From the NCBI GenBank assembly GCA_035509415.1, contig DATJLQ010000188.1, positions 1 to 62,090 of the forward strand: DNA of 62,090 nucleotides, read 5' to 3'. The DNA is from DATJLQ01 sp035509415 (GTDB lineage: Bacteria; Pseudomonadota; Alphaproteobacteria; JACZXZ01). Position numbers and translations under genes: made by a program. This document shows positions 7,698-15,993 of the stretch, piece by piece. Positions within the stretch are counted from its first letter, which is position 1. Each line of letters starts with the position of its first letter. A model generated the notes under the pieces. The model saw only the letters and a program-made list of their open reading frames with translations, had not been told where the DNA came from and made no database searches.

Positions 7698-9815
7698 ATG
7701 TCGAAGGACGAAATCCCGCGCGTCGATCTGGAGCGTCGCGGCAAGATAGCACTCCTCACCCTTGCGAGCCCGCCGGTCAACGCGCTGAGTATCGCCCTAC
7801 GCACGGCGCTCATGGCGCGTCTCGGCGAGGCCTTGGCGGATCGCGCGATTTCGGCGCTCGTCGTAACCGGGGCCGGCAGCGCCTTCGTCGCCGGCGCCGA
7901 CATCCGCGAATTCGGCAAGCCCTATCCGCCCGGAGCGCCCACGACGGCCGATCTGGCCCAGGCCCTCGAGGCGGCGCCGAAGCCGGTCGTGGCCGCGATC
8001 AACGGCGTCGCCGCGGGCGGCGGGCTCGAGTTGGCGCTCGGCTGCCACGCGCGCTTAGCCGCGCCCAAGGCGCGTATCGGATTGCCCGAGGTCAAGCTCG
8101 GCATCGTTCCGGGCGCGGGCGGGACCCAGCGGCTCCCGCGCCTGATCGGGGTCGAGCCCGCGCTCGACCTCATTCTCTCGGGCGAGCTGGTGCGCGCGGA
8201 GAAGGCGCTCGCCCTTGGGATCGTTGATGCGGTCGAGAGCGGCGATCTCATCGCGGCGGCGGTCGCGATGGCCGAGCATCTTGCGGCCGAAGGCAAGCCG
8301 CTCCGGCGCACGAGTGCCCTCGAGGACAGGCTCGCGGCGGCGCGCGCCAAGCCCGACCTGTTCGCCGCCTACCGCAAGGACTGGACGCGCCGCGCGCGCG
8401 GCCAGGAAGCGCCCCAAGCTGCGATCGAGGCGGTCGAGGCGGGGCTGAGCCTCTCCTTCACGGACGCGATGGCGCGCGAGCGCGCGATCTTCGAGCGCCG
8501 GCTCACATCGCCCCAAAGCAAGGCGCTGCGCCACGTCTTTTTCGCCGAGCGCGAGGTCGCGAAGGTGCCGGACATCGCGCCATCGGTCGCGACGATCCCG
8601 ATCCGGCGCGCGGGAGTGGTGGGCTGCGGCACCATGGGCGGCGGCATCGCGATGAACTTCGCGAACGCGGGCATTCCGGTCAGCGTGCTCGAGACCGACC
8701 GCGCCATCCTCGAGAAGGGCCTCGCGATCGTCGCCAAGAACTACGCCGCGACCGTCGCCAAGGGCCGGCTGAGCCAGGCCGAGATGGAAAAGCGTCTCGC
8801 CCTCATCGAGGGCACCGTCTCCTACGACGATCTCGCGCAATCCGACATCGTGGTCGAGGCGGTGTTCGAGGAGATGGGGGCCAAGAAGAAGGTGTTCGAG
8901 ACCCTCGACCGGGTCGTGAAGCCGGGTGCCATCCTCGCGACCAACACCTCGACCCTCGACATCGACGCGATCGCGGCCTTCACCAAGCGCCCCGAGAGCG
9001 TGATCGGTACGCATTTCTTCAGCCCCGCCAACGTCATGCGCCTCATGGAGAACGTGCGCGGCAAGCGCTCGGCACCCGAGGTGGTCGCGACCGTGATGGC
9101 GCTCTCGAAGACCCTCGGCAAGATCGGCGTGCTCTCGGGCGTGTGCGACGGCTTCATCGGCAATCGCATGCTCTACGCCTATTGGCGCCAGGCGAACGCG
9201 CTCTTGCTCGAAGGGGCGCTGCCGCAGGACGTCGACCAAGCGATCTACGCGTTCGGCTTCCCGATGGGGCCGTTCGCGACCAACGATTTGACCGGCCTCG
9301 ATATTTCCTGGCGCGTGCGCCAGCGTCACATCGCCGAGGGCAAAGGCCCGTTCCCGGAATACGCGGTCGCCGACGCCTTGGTCGCGCGGCAGCGCCTCGG
9401 GCAGAAGACCGGCGCCGGCTTCTACAAATATGCCGCGGGCGACCGCACGCCGATTCTCGATCCCGAGGTCGAGGAATTGATCCGCGACGCGTCGGCCGCA
9501 GCCGGCATACAGCGCCGCAAGATCGCGCCCGAGGAGATCGTCGAGCGTTGCCTCTATCCGCTCGTCAACGAGGGCGCCAAGATCCTCGACGAGGGCATCG
9601 CCGCGCGCGCGGGCGACATCGACATCGTCTGGATCAACGGCTACGGTTTCCCGGCCTATCGCGGCGGACCGATGTTCTACGCTGGCCAGATCGGGCTCGC
9701 GACCGTGCTACGCGTCATGGAAGCGCTCCACGCGCGCTTCGGCGATCTTCTGAAGCCGGCGCCGTTGCTCGTGCGGCTCGCCCGGGAAGGCAAGGGGTTC
9801 GGCGATCTCTCTTGA
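7698..9815 (+). CDS. Bifunctional enoyl-CoA hydratase / 3-hydroxyacyl-CoA dehydrogenase
   Basis: This 705-residue enzyme of the FadB/FadJ/peroxisomal bifunctional type carries out two steps of beta-oxidation: hydration of enoyl-CoA, then NAD-dependent oxidation of 3-hydroxyacyl-CoA. The hydratase domain (about 1-190) has the oxyanion-hole sequence VAGADIREF (64-72) and catalytic Glu111 and Glu131 in GGGLELALG and LPEVKLG. The dehydrogenase begins near 303 with the NAD-binding GVVGCGTMGGG and continues to THFFSPANVM, which holds the catalytic His. AAGGAG precedes the ATG. It is followed 13 bp later by a kinase gene, so a shared transcript is likely. Confidence 0.93.
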   Translation: MSKDEIPRVDLERRGKIALLTLASPPVNALSIALRTALMARLGEALADRAISALVVTGAGSAFVAGADIREFGKPYPPGAPTTADLAQALEAAPKPVVAAINGVAAGGGLELALGCHARLAAPKARIGLPEVKLGIVPGAGGTQRLPRLIGVEPALDLILSGELVRAEKALALGIVDAVESGDLIAAAVAMAEHLAAEGKPLRRTSALEDRLAAARAKPDLFAAYRKDWTRRARGQEAPQAAIEAVEAGLSLSFTDAMARERAIFERRLTSPQSKALRHVFFAEREVAKVPDIAPSVATIPIRRAGVVGCGTMGGGIAMNFANAGIPVSVLETDRAILEKGLAIVAKNYAATVAKGRLSQAEMEKRLALIEGTVSYDDLAQSDIVVEAVFEEMGAKKKVFETLDRVVKPGAILATNTSTLDIDAIAAFTKRPESVIGTHFFSPANVMRLMENVRGKRSAPEVVATVMALSKTLGKIGVLSGVCDGFIGNRMLYAYWRQANALLLEGALPQDVDQAIYAFGFPMGPFATNDLTGLDISWRVRQRHIAEGKGPFPEYAVADALVARQRLGQKTGAGFYKYAAGDRTPILDPEVEELIRDASAAAGIQRRKIAPEEIVERCLYPLVNEGAKILDEGIAARAGDIDIVWINGYGFPAYRGGPMFYAGQIGLATVLRVMEALHARFGDLLKPAPLLVRLAREGKGFGDLS

Positions 9816-9828
9816 GGGGTGCTGGCCG

Positions 9829-10872
9829 ATGGTTCCGATCGCCGTCTCGTCTTCGCGACCCGACCCGGCACCGCTCGACGCGGCGGCGATCGTCGCGGCG
9901 TTGCGGCGCTTGAAGCTGGTCGAGCCGAACGCGGAGGTGCGGGCGGCACCGCTTCCGGGCGGCGTCTCGTCGGACATTTGGCTGGTCGAGCTTGGGACGC
10001 GCAGGCTGTGCGTGAAGCGCGCCTTGCCGCGCCTCAAGGTGGCCCAGCTTTGGGAAGCGCCGGTCGAGCGCAATCGCTACGAATGGGACTGGCTCGAGAC
10101 CGTGGCGCGCTTCCTCCCCGACGCCGTGCCCCCGCTCGTCGCGCGCGACGAGGTGGGCAACCTCTTCGTCATGGAATATCTCGAGCCCGCGCATCATCCG
10201 GTGTGGAAGGAGCTCTTGCGCCGAGGCGAGGCCGACACGAACGTTGCCGCGGAAGTGGGGCGGCGTCTTGCGACCATCCACCGCTCGACCGCGGGCGACG
10301 CGCGTCTGCGGCGCCAATTCGCGACCGACGCCGCGTTCTACGCGATCCGCCTCGAGCCCTATCTGATCGCGACCGGGAACGCGCATCCGGACCTGGCGCC
10401 GATCCTCCAATCCCTCGCCGAGACTTGTGCTACGACCCGGCTTTGCCTGGTCCATGGCGATGTGAGCCCGAAGAACATCCTGATCGGGCCGCGCGGGCCG
10501 ATCTTCCTCGATGCCGAATGCGCCTGGTACGGCGATCCCACCTTCGATCTCGCCTTCTGCTTGAAGCATCTCTTGCTCAAATGCCTGTGGACGCCGCGCG
10601 CCGCGGCCGGCTTTCTCGCCTGCTACGACGCGCTCGTCGGGCACTACCTCGAGGGTGTCGCGTGGGAGGGCCGGGCGACGCTCGAGGCGCGCGCGGCACG
10701 GCTGCTCCCCGGCCTGTTCCTTGCGCGCGTCGACGGGAAATCGCCCGTCGAGTACGTGACCGACGAGAACCAAAAGAACCGCGTGCGCCGGGTCGCGCGC
10801 GAATTCCTCTTGGCGCCGAGCGATCGGCTGAGCGCCATCCGCGCGCGCTGGGCGCAGGAGATCGGGCTATGA
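9829..10872 (+). CDS. Small-molecule kinase of the aminoglycoside-phosphotransferase / methylthioribose-kinase fold
   Basis: This 347-residue protein has the eukaryotic-like kinase fold found in APH, choline kinase, homoserine kinase and methylthioribose kinase. The Brenner motif LVHGDVSPKN (207-216) supplies Asp211 and Asn216, and the metal-binding FLDAECAWYGDPTFDLA (from 227) supplies Asp228. The latter stretch resembles methylthioribose kinase more than antibiotic phosphotransferases. CVKRALP (61-67) holds the ATP-binding lysine. It overlaps the next gene by 4 bp (ATGA). The substrate is unknown; the partnership with an enolase-like enzyme suggests a phosphorylated hydroxy-acid or sugar-acid route rather than drug resistance. 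Confidence 0.8.
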   Translation: MVPIAVSSSRPDPAPLDAAAIVAALRRLKLVEPNAEVRAAPLPGGVSSDIWLVELGTRRLCVKRALPRLKVAQLWEAPVERNRYEWDWLETVARFLPDAVPPLVARDEVGNLFVMEYLEPAHHPVWKELLRRGEADTNVAAEVGRRLATIHRSTAGDARLRRQFATDAAFYAIRLEPYLIATGNAHPDLAPILQSLAETCATTRLCLVHGDVSPKNILIGPRGPIFLDAECAWYGDPTFDLAFCLKHLLLKCLWTPRAAAGFLACYDALVGHYLEGVAWEGRATLEARAARLLPGLFLARVDGKSPVEYVTDENQKNRVRRVAREFLLAPSDRLSAIRARWAQEIGL

Positions 10873-12146
10873 GCGACAGCCGCATCGCCCAGGTGATCGG
10901 ACGGCGCGTCTGGGATTCGCGCGGGCGGCCCACGGTCGAGGCCGAAGTGATCCTCGGCAGCGGCGCGCGCGGCCGGGCGATCGCGCCCGCGGGCGCCTCG
11001 CGCGGGCGGAACGAGGCGGCCGAGCATCGCGACGGCGGTGCGCGGCTCGGCGGGCTCGACGTGCGCCAGGCGGTCGCCCACGTCAATGGCGAGATCGCGC
11101 GCGCGATCATGGGCCGCGACGCGACCGACCAGGATTCGGTCGACGCGACGCTGATCGCGCTCGACGGCACCGAGGACAAGTCGCGCCTCGGCGGGAACGC
11201 GATCGTCGCGGTCTCGCTCGCGACGCTCCAGGCCGCGGCCGCGTCCCACGGCCTCCCGCTTTACGCCTATTTGCTCGACGAGGACGAGGTGACGCTCCCC
11301 CTGCCCGAGATCCAGATTTTCGGCGGCGGGCGCCATGCCGAGCGGCGCGTCGACGTGCAGGATTTCATGGTCGCGGCGGTGGGGGCCGGCTCGTTCGACC
11401 AGGCGCTCGAATGGACCGCCGAGGTCTACCGTGCGGCGGGCGATCTGTTGCGCGAGCGCGGCCGGCTCCAGGGCGTCGCCGACGAGGGCGGCTATTGGCC
11501 CGCCTTCGGCTCGAACGAGGAGGCGCTCGACGCGCTCGTGACCTCGATCGAGCGCGCGGGCCTCGTGGCCGGCGAGGAGATGGCGATCTCGCTCGACATC
11601 GCCGCCTCCGAGCTCTATCGCGACGGGCTCTATCGCCTGGCGCTCGACCGGAGCGAGCTCGACAGCGACGAGATGATCGACATGCTGATCGGCTGGCTCG
11701 AGCGCTACCCGATCGCCTCCATCGAGGACCCGCTCGCCGAGGACGATCCCGACGGGCTCGCGCGCTTCGCGACAGAGGTAGGCGCGCGGGTCCAGATCGT
11801 GGGCGACGATCTCTTGGTCACCAGCGCCGAGCGCGTGCGTTGGGCGGCCGAGCGCGGGTTGTGCAACGCCGTGCTCTTGAAGCCCAACCAGGCGGGCACC
11901 GTGAGCGAGACGCGCGCCGCCCTCGATGCCGCGCGCGCGGTGGGCTGGGGCTCGATCGTTTCGGCGCGCTCGGGCGAGAGCGAGGATACGAGCATCGTCC
12001 ATCTCGCGGTCGGCTGGGGCGTGCGCCAGCTCAAGGTGGGCTCGTTTGCGCGCTCGGAGCGCATGGCGAAATGGAACGAGGCGCTCAGAATCGAGGAGCT
12101 GGCCGGCCCGCGCGCGCGCTTCGCGGGAGCGGGCACGGCGGAATAA
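10869..12146 (+). CDS. Enolase-like protein with altered catalytic residues
   Basis: This 425-residue protein has the full length and motif order of phosphopyruvate hydratase, but several active-site positions differ. By alignment from memory to yeast enolase: Ser39 is kept (Ser44), His159 kept (His156), Glu168 replaced by Asp165, Glu211 kept (Glu206), Asp246 kept (Asp243), Glu295 kept (Glu286), Lys345 kept (Lys338), His373 replaced by Ala366 in SARSGESED, and Lys396 kept (Lys389). The mobile loop SGASTG is AGASRG. The second catalytic base (Lys) and the metal site survive, while the phosphate-side loop and His are changed. It probably dehydrates a related phosphorylated acid, perhaps made by the kinase it overlaps. 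Confidence 0.8.
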   Translation: MSDSRIAQVIGRRVWDSRGRPTVEAEVILGSGARGRAIAPAGASRGRNEAAEHRDGGARLGGLDVRQAVAHVNGEIARAIMGRDATDQDSVDATLIALDGTEDKSRLGGNAIVAVSLATLQAAAASHGLPLYAYLLDEDEVTLPLPEIQIFGGGRHAERRVDVQDFMVAAVGAGSFDQALEWTAEVYRAAGDLLRERGRLQGVADEGGYWPAFGSNEEALDALVTSIERAGLVAGEEMAISLDIAASELYRDGLYRLALDRSELDSDEMIDMLIGWLERYPIASIEDPLAEDDPDGLARFATEVGARVQIVGDDLLVTSAERVRWAAERGLCNAVLLKPNQAGTVSETRAALDAARAVGWGSIVSARSGESEDTSIVHLAVGWGVRQLKVGSFARSERMAKWNEALRIEELAGPRARFAGAGTAE

Positions 12147-12161
12147 GTCGTCGATGCTGAC

Positions 12162-12209
12162 TGCCTCATCCTTCGAGACGCGCCCTTCGGGCGCCCTCAG
12201 GATGAGGCA
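12162..12209. repeat. Palindromic intergenic repeat, copy 1
   Basis: This 48-bp dyad has outer arms tgcctcatcc and ggatgaggca and an inner gcgcccttcgggcgc hairpin. It is of the interspersed palindrome type common between genes in alphaproteobacteria (ATCCTTCGAGACGC...CTCAGGAT). It lies between the converging enolase-like and proS genes, where it may also end transcription in both directions. Confidence 0.7.
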
Positions 12210-12232
12210 AAAGTCTTTCCGATGCCGAATCC

Positions 12233-12273
12233 TCGTCCTGAGGAGCAGCCGAAGGCTGCGTCTCGAAGGACGA
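12233..12273. repeat. Palindromic intergenic repeat, copy 2, inverted
   Basis: A second copy of the same family in opposite orientation (outer arms tcgtcct and aggacga, inner cagccgaaggctg). It shares GAGACGC/GCGTCTC and CTGAGG with copy 1, 24 bp away. The pair together could form a larger stem. It lies just past the proS stop codon. Confidence 0.7.
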
Positions 12274-12294
12274 AGATTCAATATTGGCCGCCCC

Positions 12295-13791
12295 TCAATA
12301 CGCCTTGGCGAAGAGCGCGTCGGTGACCGAGGGCTTGCCGGTCAGGACGCACGGCGCCTTGCGCCCGCTCTGGCGATAGGGGAGGCAGCGGATGGTGACG
12401 CCGAGCGCCGCGATCTTGGCCTCGCTCGCGGGATCGCCCGACCAGGGCGCGATCACGAAGCCGGTGCGGTCGTCGGACTTGAAGAATTCCTGGAACGCGG
12501 CGAAGTCGGCGACGTCCTCGCGCGTGCGCTGGGCGCGGTAGGCGAGCGCCTGTTCGAGGAGCGTGCGCTCGAAGGCGCTCAGCAGGCTCCCGACCGAGCC
12601 CACGAGGGTCTCGATCGGCAGGATCTCCTTCTTCTCCGCGATGCGGTCGCGCCGCGTGAGCGCAACGCTGCCGCTCTCGAGGTCGCGCGGCCCGAGCTCG
12701 GCCACGAGCGGCACGCCCTTCTTGATCCATTCCCAGCGCTTGTCGGCGGCGTTGATGTCGCGCGTATCGACCGTGGCGCGCACGGCCTCGTTCTCCCAGC
12801 GCTCGGCCGAAAGCCGCTGCGCGAGTGCGTGCGCCGCCGCGAGCACCTTCCCGTCTTGGTCGCCGCCGCGCAGGATCGGCACGATGACGAGGTGGCGCGG
12901 GGCGATACGCGGCGGAAGACGCAGCCCGTCATCGTCCGAATGGGTCATGATGAGGGCGCCGATGAGGCGCGTCGAGGCACCCCAGGAGGTCGTGTAGACG
13001 AAACGCGTCTCGCCGTCCTTGTCCTGGAATTGGATGTTGGCGGCCTTGGAGAAATTCTGGCCGAGGAAATGGGACGTGCCGGCCTGAAGCGCACGGCCGT
13101 CCTGCATCATCGCCTCGATCGAGTGGGTCTCGTCGGCGCCCGGGAAGCGCTCGCCCGGGGTCTTGGTGCCGGGGATCACCGGGATCTTCATGGCACCCTC
13201 GACCACCTCGCGATAGACCTCGAGCATTTGGCGCGTCTCCTCGAGCGCCTCCTCCTTGGTCGCGTGCGCCGTGTGCCCCTCCTGCCAAAGGAACTCGGTG
13301 GTGCGCAGGAAGAGCCGCGGCCTCAGCTCCCAACGCACCACGTTGGCCCATTGGTTGAGCTTCATGGGCAGGTCGCGATAGGACTGGATCCAGCGCGCGA
13401 AGGATTCGCCGATCATGGTCTCCGACGTGGGGCGCACCACGAGCGGGCTCTCGAGGGGTGCGGCCGGGACCAGCTTGCCGTCCTCGCCCTTGACCAGGCG
13501 ATGGTGGGTCACGACCGCCATCTCCTTGGCGAAGCCCTCGACGTGGGTCGCCTCCTTCTCGATCAGCTCGAGCGGGATGAAGACCGGGAAATAGACGTTG
13601 TCGTGGCCGGTGGCACGGATCAGGTCGTCGAGGGCGCGCTGGACGCGCTCCCAGATCGCGTAGCCCCAGGGCTTGATCACCATGCAGCCGCGCACGCCCG
13701 AATGCTCGGCCAGGTTCGCCTCGCGGATCACCTCGAGGTACCAGTCGGCGAAATTCTGTTCGCGCGTGATGCGCAACGCGGTCTTCGGCAT
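12295..13791 (-). CDS. proS: Prolyl-tRNA synthetase, archaeal/eukaryotic (ProS type 3) form
   Basis: This 498-residue class II synthetase charges tRNA-Pro. The start ALRITREQNFADWYLEVIRE, the sequences PLVVRPTSETMIG and NQWANVVRWELRPRLFLRTTEFLWQEGHTAH (motif 2), and the C-terminal end AKAY identify the archaeal/eukaryotic branch rather than the short bacterial form usual in alphaproteobacteria. The C-terminal zinc-domain cysteines are mostly lost: WSGDPASE stands where WCGDEECE is expected, although Cys residues remain at RCLPY and APCVLTG. The start is the ATG at 13789-13791. If no other proS exists in the genome, this is a replacement by horizontal transfer. Confidence 0.9.
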   Translation of the reverse strand: MPKTALRITREQNFADWYLEVIREANLAEHSGVRGCMVIKPWGYAIWERVQRALDDLIRATGHDNVYFPVFIPLELIEKEATHVEGFAKEMAVVTHHRLVKGEDGKLVPAAPLESPLVVRPTSETMIGESFARWIQSYRDLPMKLNQWANVVRWELRPRLFLRTTEFLWQEGHTAHATKEEALEETRQMLEVYREVVEGAMKIPVIPGTKTPGERFPGADETHSIEAMMQDGRALQAGTSHFLGQNFSKAANIQFQDKDGETRFVYTTSWGASTRLIGALIMTHSDDDGLRLPPRIAPRHLVIVPILRGGDQDGKVLAAAHALAQRLSAERWENEAVRATVDTRDINAADKRWEWIKKGVPLVAELGPRDLESGSVALTRRDRIAEKKEILPIETLVGSVGSLLSAFERTLLEQALAYRAQRTREDVADFAAFQEFFKSDDRTGFVIAPWSGDPASEAKIAALGVTIRCLPYRQSGRKAPCVLTGKPSVTDALFAKAY

Positions 13792-13883
13792 GGCGCTAGG
13801 GCTACACGATGCGCCCGCTGGCCGCAAGGCCCGGCTCGGTGCTAAAGAGGACGCTCGGCCGCAGGATAAAAGGAGACGGAACC

Positions 13884-14513
13884 GTGGACCCCGCGCGCGA
13901 AAACGAGACCGAGCTCGAGCGTTGGAACCGGCGGTTCGGCGCCGACGGCTACCTGTTCGGAACCGCCCCCAACCGCTTCCTCGCCGCCCAGGAGCGGCAC
14001 CTCAGGCCGGGCATGCGCGCGCTCACGCTCGCCGACGGCGAGGGACGCAACGGCGTCTGGCTCGCCGAGCGCGGGCTCAAGGTGCATTCGGTCGATTTCT
14101 CGGGCGTGGCGATCGCGAAGGCGCGCGCGCTCGCGGCCGAGCGCAGGGTCGCAATCGAGACCGAGCAAGCCGACCTCGCCCAGTGGCGCTTTCCGAAGCA
14201 GGCCTACGACCTGGTCGCCGCCATCTTCATCCAGTTCGCGCTTCCGGACCTGCGCGCGCGCATCTTCGACGGCATCCGGCAGGCCCTGGTCCCGGGCGGG
14301 CTCCTGCTGCTTCAGGGTTACACGCCGAAGCAGCTCGAATACAAGACCGGCGGCCCGTCGGAAATCGAGCGCCTCTATACCGAGGAGATTCTGCGCGCGG
14401 CCTTCGGCGATTTCGAGATCCTCGCGCTCGATCAGCACGAGGAAATCGTGGCCGAGGGCACGGGGCATGCGGGCCTGTCGGCGCTCATCGACCTCGTGGC
14501 GCGGAAGCCGTGA
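13884..14513 (+). CDS. Class I SAM-dependent methyltransferase
   Basis: This 209-residue cytoplasmic protein has a Rossmann-type methyltransferase fold. ALTLADGEGRNGVWLAERG is motif I, with the GEGRN form seen in TehB/UbiG-like small-molecule methyltransferases, and VHSVDFSGVAIAKARALA is motif II. The GTG at 13884 is preferred because AGGAG lies 8 nt upstream; an ATG at 13809 would give 25 extra residues that look non-coding. The substrate is unknown. It is translationally coupled (GTGA) to the MarR gene downstream, which may control it. Confidence 0.8.
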   Translation: MDPARENETELERWNRRFGADGYLFGTAPNRFLAAQERHLRPGMRALTLADGEGRNGVWLAERGLKVHSVDFSGVAIAKARALAAERRVAIETEQADLAQWRFPKQAYDLVAAIFIQFALPDLRARIFDGIRQALVPGGLLLLQGYTPKQLEYKTGGPSEIERLYTEEILRAAFGDFEILALDQHEEIVAEGTGHAGLSALIDLVARKP

Positions 14514-15001
14514 GCGGCGCCAAGGCCGCCCCCGCGTCCCGGCGCGCCGGGTCGGCCTCCGCCGCGCGCGGCGACGGGATCGATCTCGGCCTCTTGGAGC
14601 GCCTGGTCGGCTACAAGATCAGGCGCCTCCAGCTGCGTATCTTCCAGGATTTCCTCGAGACCATGGACGGGCTCGGCATCCGCCCGTCGCAATTCTCGGT
14701 GCTCACGGTGGTGGGCGCCAATCCGGGCCTGAAGCAGACCCAGGTCTCGGCCGCCCTCGGCATCAAGCGCGCGAACCTCGTGGGCATGCTCGACGAGCTC
14801 GAGCGACGCGGCCTCATCGAGCGCGCGCGCGGCGCCCGGGACCGGCGCGCCCACGCGCTCCATCTCACGCTAGCCGGTGCCGCACTCAAGACACGGCTCG
14901 ACGCGCTGGTGCTGCGCCACGAGGCGCATTTTCTCGAGAAGATCGCGGCCGCCGACCGGCGCCGGCTCATGACGCTCCTGGAGAAGATGCTCGAGCCATA
15001 G
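14510..15001 (+). CDS. MarR-family transcriptional regulator
   Basis: This is a 163-residue winged-helix dimer of the MarR type. The DNA-binding part reads LTVVGANPGLKQTQVSAALGIKRANLVGMLDELERRGLIERA, with the wing GARDRRAHALHLT. The GTG start at 14510 overlaps the methyltransferase stop as GTGA, and the first 25 residues are Ala/Arg-rich linker. It shares an operon with the methyltransferase, so the likely targets are that operon or genes nearby. The ligand is unknown. Confidence 0.85.
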   Translation: MSGAKAAPASRRAGSASAARGDGIDLGLLERLVGYKIRRLQLRIFQDFLETMDGLGIRPSQFSVLTVVGANPGLKQTQVSAALGIKRANLVGMLDELERRGLIERARGARDRRAHALHLTLAGAALKTRLDALVLRHEAHFLEKIAAADRRRLMTLLEKMLEP

Positions 15002-15011
15002 CCGCCCATCG

Positions 15012-15896
15012 TCAGGCGGAGACGGTGTCCGCCGCGATCCCGTCGAGCGCAAGCACCGCATCCTCGGGCAGGTCGAGCGCGGCCGCGGCGAGGTTCTGCC
15101 GCAAATGCGCGACCGACGACGTGCCCGGGATCAAGAGGATGTTGGGCGCGCGCTCGAGCAGCCAGGCGAGGGCAACTTGCATGGGTGTGGCGCCGAGCCG
15201 CGTCGCGACGTCGGACAGGATCGACGATTGCAGCGGCGTGAATCCGCCGAGCGGGAAATACGGCACATAGGGGATGCCGTCACGGGCAAGATCGTCGACC
15301 AGCCGATCGTCGGAGCGATGCGCCACGTTGTATTGGTTCTGCACGCAAACGATCTCGCAGATCCGGCGCCCTTCCTCGATCTGCGTTCGGGTCACGTTGC
15401 TCAGGCCGATGTGACGGATCAGGCCCTGGCGCTGAAGCTCGGCCAGAACCGTGAGCGGCGCCTCGAGCGAGCCCTCGGCGGGACCATGGATGCCGAACAT
15501 GCTGCGCAGATTGACCACGTCGAGCACATCGATGCCGAGATTGCGCAGATTGTCGTGGACCGCCTGGGTCAGTTCCTCGTGCGAGAAGGCGGGCAGCCAA
15601 GAGCCATCCTTGCCGCGCCGACAGCTGACCTTGGTCACGATCACGAGCTCGTCGGGATAGGGATGGAGCGCCTCGCGGATGATCTGGTTGGTGACGTGCG
15701 GGCCGTAGAAGTCGCTGGTGTCGATGTGGTCGACGCCGCTCGCAACCGCTTCGCGCAAGACGGCCAGCGCCGCGGCGCGATCCTTGGGCGGCCCGAACAC
15801 GCCGGGCCCCGCGAGCTGCATGGCGCCGTAGCCGAGGCGCTTCACGGTGCGATCGCCGAGGGCGAACGAGCGGGATTTGGCGATCTTGCTGGCCAT
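15012..15896 (-). CDS. Aldo/keto reductase
   Basis: This 294-residue NADPH-dependent oxidoreductase has the (beta/alpha)8 aldo/keto reductase fold. HIDTSDFYGPH supplies the catalytic Asp and Tyr and VTKVS the catalytic Lys; IRHIGLSN and ALAWLLER are the usual later motifs. GGAGATCG lies just upstream of the ATG. The gene is divergent from a LysR regulator with 97 bp between the starts, the classic arrangement in which the LysR protein controls the reductase in response to a carbonyl inducer. Confidence 0.9.
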   Translation of the reverse strand: MASKIAKSRSFALGDRTVKRLGYGAMQLAGPGVFGPPKDRAAALAVLREAVASGVDHIDTSDFYGPHVTNQIIREALHPYPDELVIVTKVSCRRGKDGSWLPAFSHEELTQAVHDNLRNLGIDVLDVVNLRSMFGIHGPAEGSLEAPLTVLAELQRQGLIRHIGLSNVTRTQIEEGRRICEIVCVQNQYNVAHRSDDRLVDDLARDGIPYVPYFPLGGFTPLQSSILSDVATRLGATPMQVALAWLLERAPNILLIPGTSSVAHLRQNLAAAALDLPEDAVLALDGIAADTVSA

Positions 15897-15952
15897 GGTC
15901 GATCTCCTTTTGGAAATTGGCCGCTACGCTAGCCGTTGCGCGTTCGTTCGAA

Positions 15953-15985
15953 AATCCGCTAATATCTGAACAGGCTGTGCGGATT
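15953..15985. promoter_or_regulatory. Inverted repeat between aldo/keto reductase and lysR (candidate LysR site)
   Basis: AATCCGC at 15953-15959 and GCGGATT at 15979-15985 form a perfect 7-bp dyad with a 19-bp spacer. It lies in the 97-bp divergent promoter, ending 8 bp before the lysR ATG. The span suits LysR-type contact with two half-sites, and autorepression fits the position. It is a prediction from position and symmetry only. Confidence 0.35.
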
Positions 15986-15993
15986 ACCGAACA

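Noticed and set aside
9829..10872. Aminoglycoside resistance gene
   Set aside because: The kinase fold is shared by many metabolic kinases. The motif near Asp228 and the coupled enolase-like gene point to metabolism.
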